Origin: Swaminathania salitolerans
Lineage (GTDB): Bacteria; Pseudomonadota; Alphaproteobacteria; Acetobacterales; Acetobacteraceae
Direction of reading: 5' to 3'
Length of the DNA stretch: 64,000 nt
NCBI RefSeq assembly: GCF_007988945.1
Contig: NZ_BJVC01000002.1
Location: 496,001 to 560,000 of the forward strand
Shown here: positions 62,360 through 64,000 of the stretch, one piece after another
Layout of the letters: every line of letters begins with the position of its first letter
Position numbering within the stretch: the stretch's first letter is position 1
Made by a program: the position numbers and the translations under genes
The notes under the pieces: model-generated
Database searches by the model: none
What the model was told of the DNA's origin: nothing
Seen by the model: the letters and a program-made list of their open reading frames with translations, nothing else

Positions 62360-64000
62360 TCAGATATGATCGATGCGCGAAACGCCTCTGATGGTGCGCA
62401 ACTGCTCGCCAAGGCGCGGCGTCACCGGGAAATAGCCGCTGAGCGTCACCTCGATCGCCTTGGTTTCATCCACCGCTGGCACGAGCACGATCTTGCCCCG
62501 TCCTTTGCCCTGGCTGCTGATAAGGTCGCGCACCCGGGTCACGGCTGAGGCCTCGCTTATCCAGATCCGCATCTCCCCGCTTTCCTGTGCGGCGGCCTTT
62601 TCCAGATCGGTCACATCGCTCGCGGTGATTCGCAACGCGTCCCCCTCGAGCTTCAGATCCGCCGTCACCATGACTGCCTGCCCGGCCACGAGGAGATCCC
62701 GGCAACGGGACAACACCTCAGAAAACAGCGTGACTTCGCAGCCGCCTGTCGAATCCGAAAGGCGCACCCATGCCATCTTGCTGCCGCTCTTCGTCGGGCG
62801 CTCCTTCCTGTCGACCACACAGCCTGCGATGCGCACCCGGTACGAGCCGTTTTCGGCAGCCGTCATGAGGTTCTGGGACGTCAGAACATTGGCGCGCTTG
62901 AGCACGGCACGATAGGCATCCAGAGGATGCGCCGACATATGGAAGCCGATGGCCTCCGCCTCGGCCGCGAGGCGTTCGAACTCGGGCCAGTACTCGGCTT
63001 CCGCAAGGCGGAGTTCCTCTGGCTCGGCCGAGGCACCGAACAATCCGATCTGGCCCGAGGCGGCTTCCTGCGCCTCGGATTGCGCGCGGCGCATGATGAT
63101 ATCCGCGCTGGCGAAAACGACATGCCTTGGAATATCGAGGGAATCGAAAGCCCCTGCCTTGGCAAGATTCTCGATCTGGATCTTGTTGAGCTGCCGCGCA
63201 TCGCATCGCGCCGCGAGATCGGCAAGACTCGTGAACGGCCTGTCGCCGCGCGCATCGACAATCGCCTGCATCGCGCTGAATCCGACCCTTTTTACCGCGG
63301 CCAGCGCATAGCGTATGGCCCAGCTGCCATCGGCCTGTCGCTCGAGCGTGAAATCGGCCTCGGAGCGATTGATATCCACCGGCAGCACCGCGATCTTCAT
63401 CCGGCGCGCCTCCTGACAGAGCGAGGCGAGCTTGTCCGTTTTTTCGCGCGCGAGCGACATGCAGCCGGCAAGGAAGGCAACCGGATAATTCGCCTTCATC
63501 CAGGCCGTCTGATACGACACGAGCGCATAGGCGGCAGCGTGGGATTTATTGAATCCGTAATCGGCAAAACGCGCCATGAGGTCGAATACCTCGGCGGCTT
63601 TCTCGGGGGTGATCCCGCGTCCGGTCGCACCCTTGACGAAGATCTCGCGCTGCGTGTCCATCTCGGCGCGGATCTTCTTGCCCATGGCGCGACGCAGCAG
63701 ATCGGCGCCACCGAGGCTGTACCCGGCCATTTTCTGCGCGATCTGCATGACCTGCTCCTGATAGACCATGATGCCATAGGTCTCGGACAGGATATCGCGG
63801 ATCTCCTCATGGGGCGGCTCCCAGGAGGCGCCGTGTTTGCGCGCGCAGTAATCGGGGATATTGGCCATCGGCCCCGGACGATAGAGAGCCACCGCAGCGA
63901 TCAGATCCTCGAGTCTGGTCGGACGCATCTGCTTGAGCACGTCGCGCATGCCCGCGCCTTCGAACTGGAACACCCCGCCCGCATCGCCGCGCGCGAGCAT
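62360..64000 (-). CDS. dnaE: DNA polymerase III subunit alpha, C-terminal part (partial)
   Basis: The replicative polymerase catalytic subunit, cut at its 5' side by the window edge. The visible 546 residues cover part of the palm/fingers region (GGVFQFEGAGMRDVLKQMRP, GIMVYQEQVMQIAQKMAGY), helix-hairpin-helix DNA contacts (ALAAVKRVGFSAMQAIVDAR), and an OB-fold domain (VRIAGCVVDRKERPTKSG, WVRLSDSTGGCEVTLFSE). The C-terminal tau/clamp-related region ends at a stop at 62360. Confidence 0.95.
   Translation of the reverse strand: MLARGDAGGVFQFEGAGMRDVLKQMRPTRLEDLIAAVALYRPGPMANIPDYCARKHGASWEPPHEEIRDILSETYGIMVYQEQVMQIAQKMAGYSLGGADLLRRAMGKKIRAEMDTQREIFVKGATGRGITPEKAAEVFDLMARFADYGFNKSHAAAYALVSYQTAWMKANYPVAFLAGCMSLAREKTDKLASLCQEARRMKIAVLPVDINRSEADFTLERQADGSWAIRYALAAVKRVGFSAMQAIVDARGDRPFTSLADLAARCDARQLNKIQIENLAKAGAFDSLDIPRHVVFASADIIMRRAQSEAQEAASGQIGLFGASAEPEELRLAEAEYWPEFERLAAEAEAIGFHMSAHPLDAYRAVLKRANVLTSQNLMTAAENGSYRVRIAGCVVDRKERPTKSGSKMAWVRLSDSTGGCEVTLFSEVLSRCRDLLVAGQAVMVTADLKLEGDALRITASDVTDLEKAAAQESGEMRIWISEASAVTRVRDLISSQGKGRGKIVLVPAVDETKAIEVTLSGYFPVTPRLGEQLRTIRGVSRIDHI

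Overview
The window is a gene-dense, high-GC stretch of bacterial chromosome with almost entirely housekeeping content. The gene set points to an alphaproteobacterium, most likely of the acetic acid bacterial family Acetobacteraceae. The main pointers are the aerobic cobaltochelatase pair cobS/cobT next to bolA and a J-domain gene, ubiG, a Bpt-type N-end-rule transferase, and small alphaproteobacterial families such as DUF4167, DUF1178 and DUF3553. The genus cannot be fixed by reading alone. No rRNA, CRISPR array, insertion sequence, integrase or phage gene was seen. Two tRNA genes are present, Met (CAT) and Leu (GAG).

Layout. 1-4.1 kb: phosphate acetyltransferase, a small Cas2/SinR-like protein, an MscS channel, tRNA-Met and a glycosyltransferase. 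4.1-13.6 kb: a mostly minus-strand block with DUF4167, prmC, prfA, hisS, ispG, rodZ, a nitronate monooxygenase-like gene and lysC. A small secreted-protein gene on the opposite strand interrupts prfA-prmC. 13.8-20.5 kb: ubiG, a Tat-exported lactonase-like propeller, DUF2147, and a tight minus-strand run DUF1178-grxC-comF-DUF3553-pgm/manB-galU. 20.7-26.2 kb: tRNA-Leu, lipB, a LolA-like lipoprotein, bolA, J-domain protein, cobS and cobT. 26.2-38.5 kb: a PLP decarboxylase, a secreted protein, mfd, recG, a c-di-GMP EAL protein with a degenerate GGDEF domain, an LpxR-like outer-membrane protein and a double cold-shock-domain protein. 38.5-45.4 kb: smpB-dapA, pheA-kdsB, an inositol-phosphatase-family gene (probably hisN), serA and comM. 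45.5-53.5 kb: metC-like lyase, PerM permease, EEP-family phosphatase, cardiolipin synthase, bpt and parC.

The most distinctive part is at 53.8-55.6 kb. A microbial rhodopsin with an Asp-Thr-Ser (DTS) motif lies one base upstream of a Brp/Blh beta-carotene dioxygenase, so opsin and retinal supply form one transcription unit. The pair sits in opposite orientation between minus-strand parC and recO, and the end of blh overlaps recO by 153 bp. No carotenoid-synthesis genes are in the window, so beta-carotene must be made elsewhere in the genome.

55.4-64 kb: recO, tsf, rpsB, DUF2938, a YbfB-type MFS gene that reads as frameshifted, an ArsR-rhodanese regulator whose upstream region carries a 13-bp perfect inverted repeat, a quinone-reductase-like dehydrogenase, and the 3' part of dnaE cut by the window edge.

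Other signals worth a look are structured leaders upstream of comM, metC and the cold-shock gene, a small leader reading frame coupled to mfd, and several gene-end overlaps. All functions are read from recognisable motifs and family knowledge; no database search was run.
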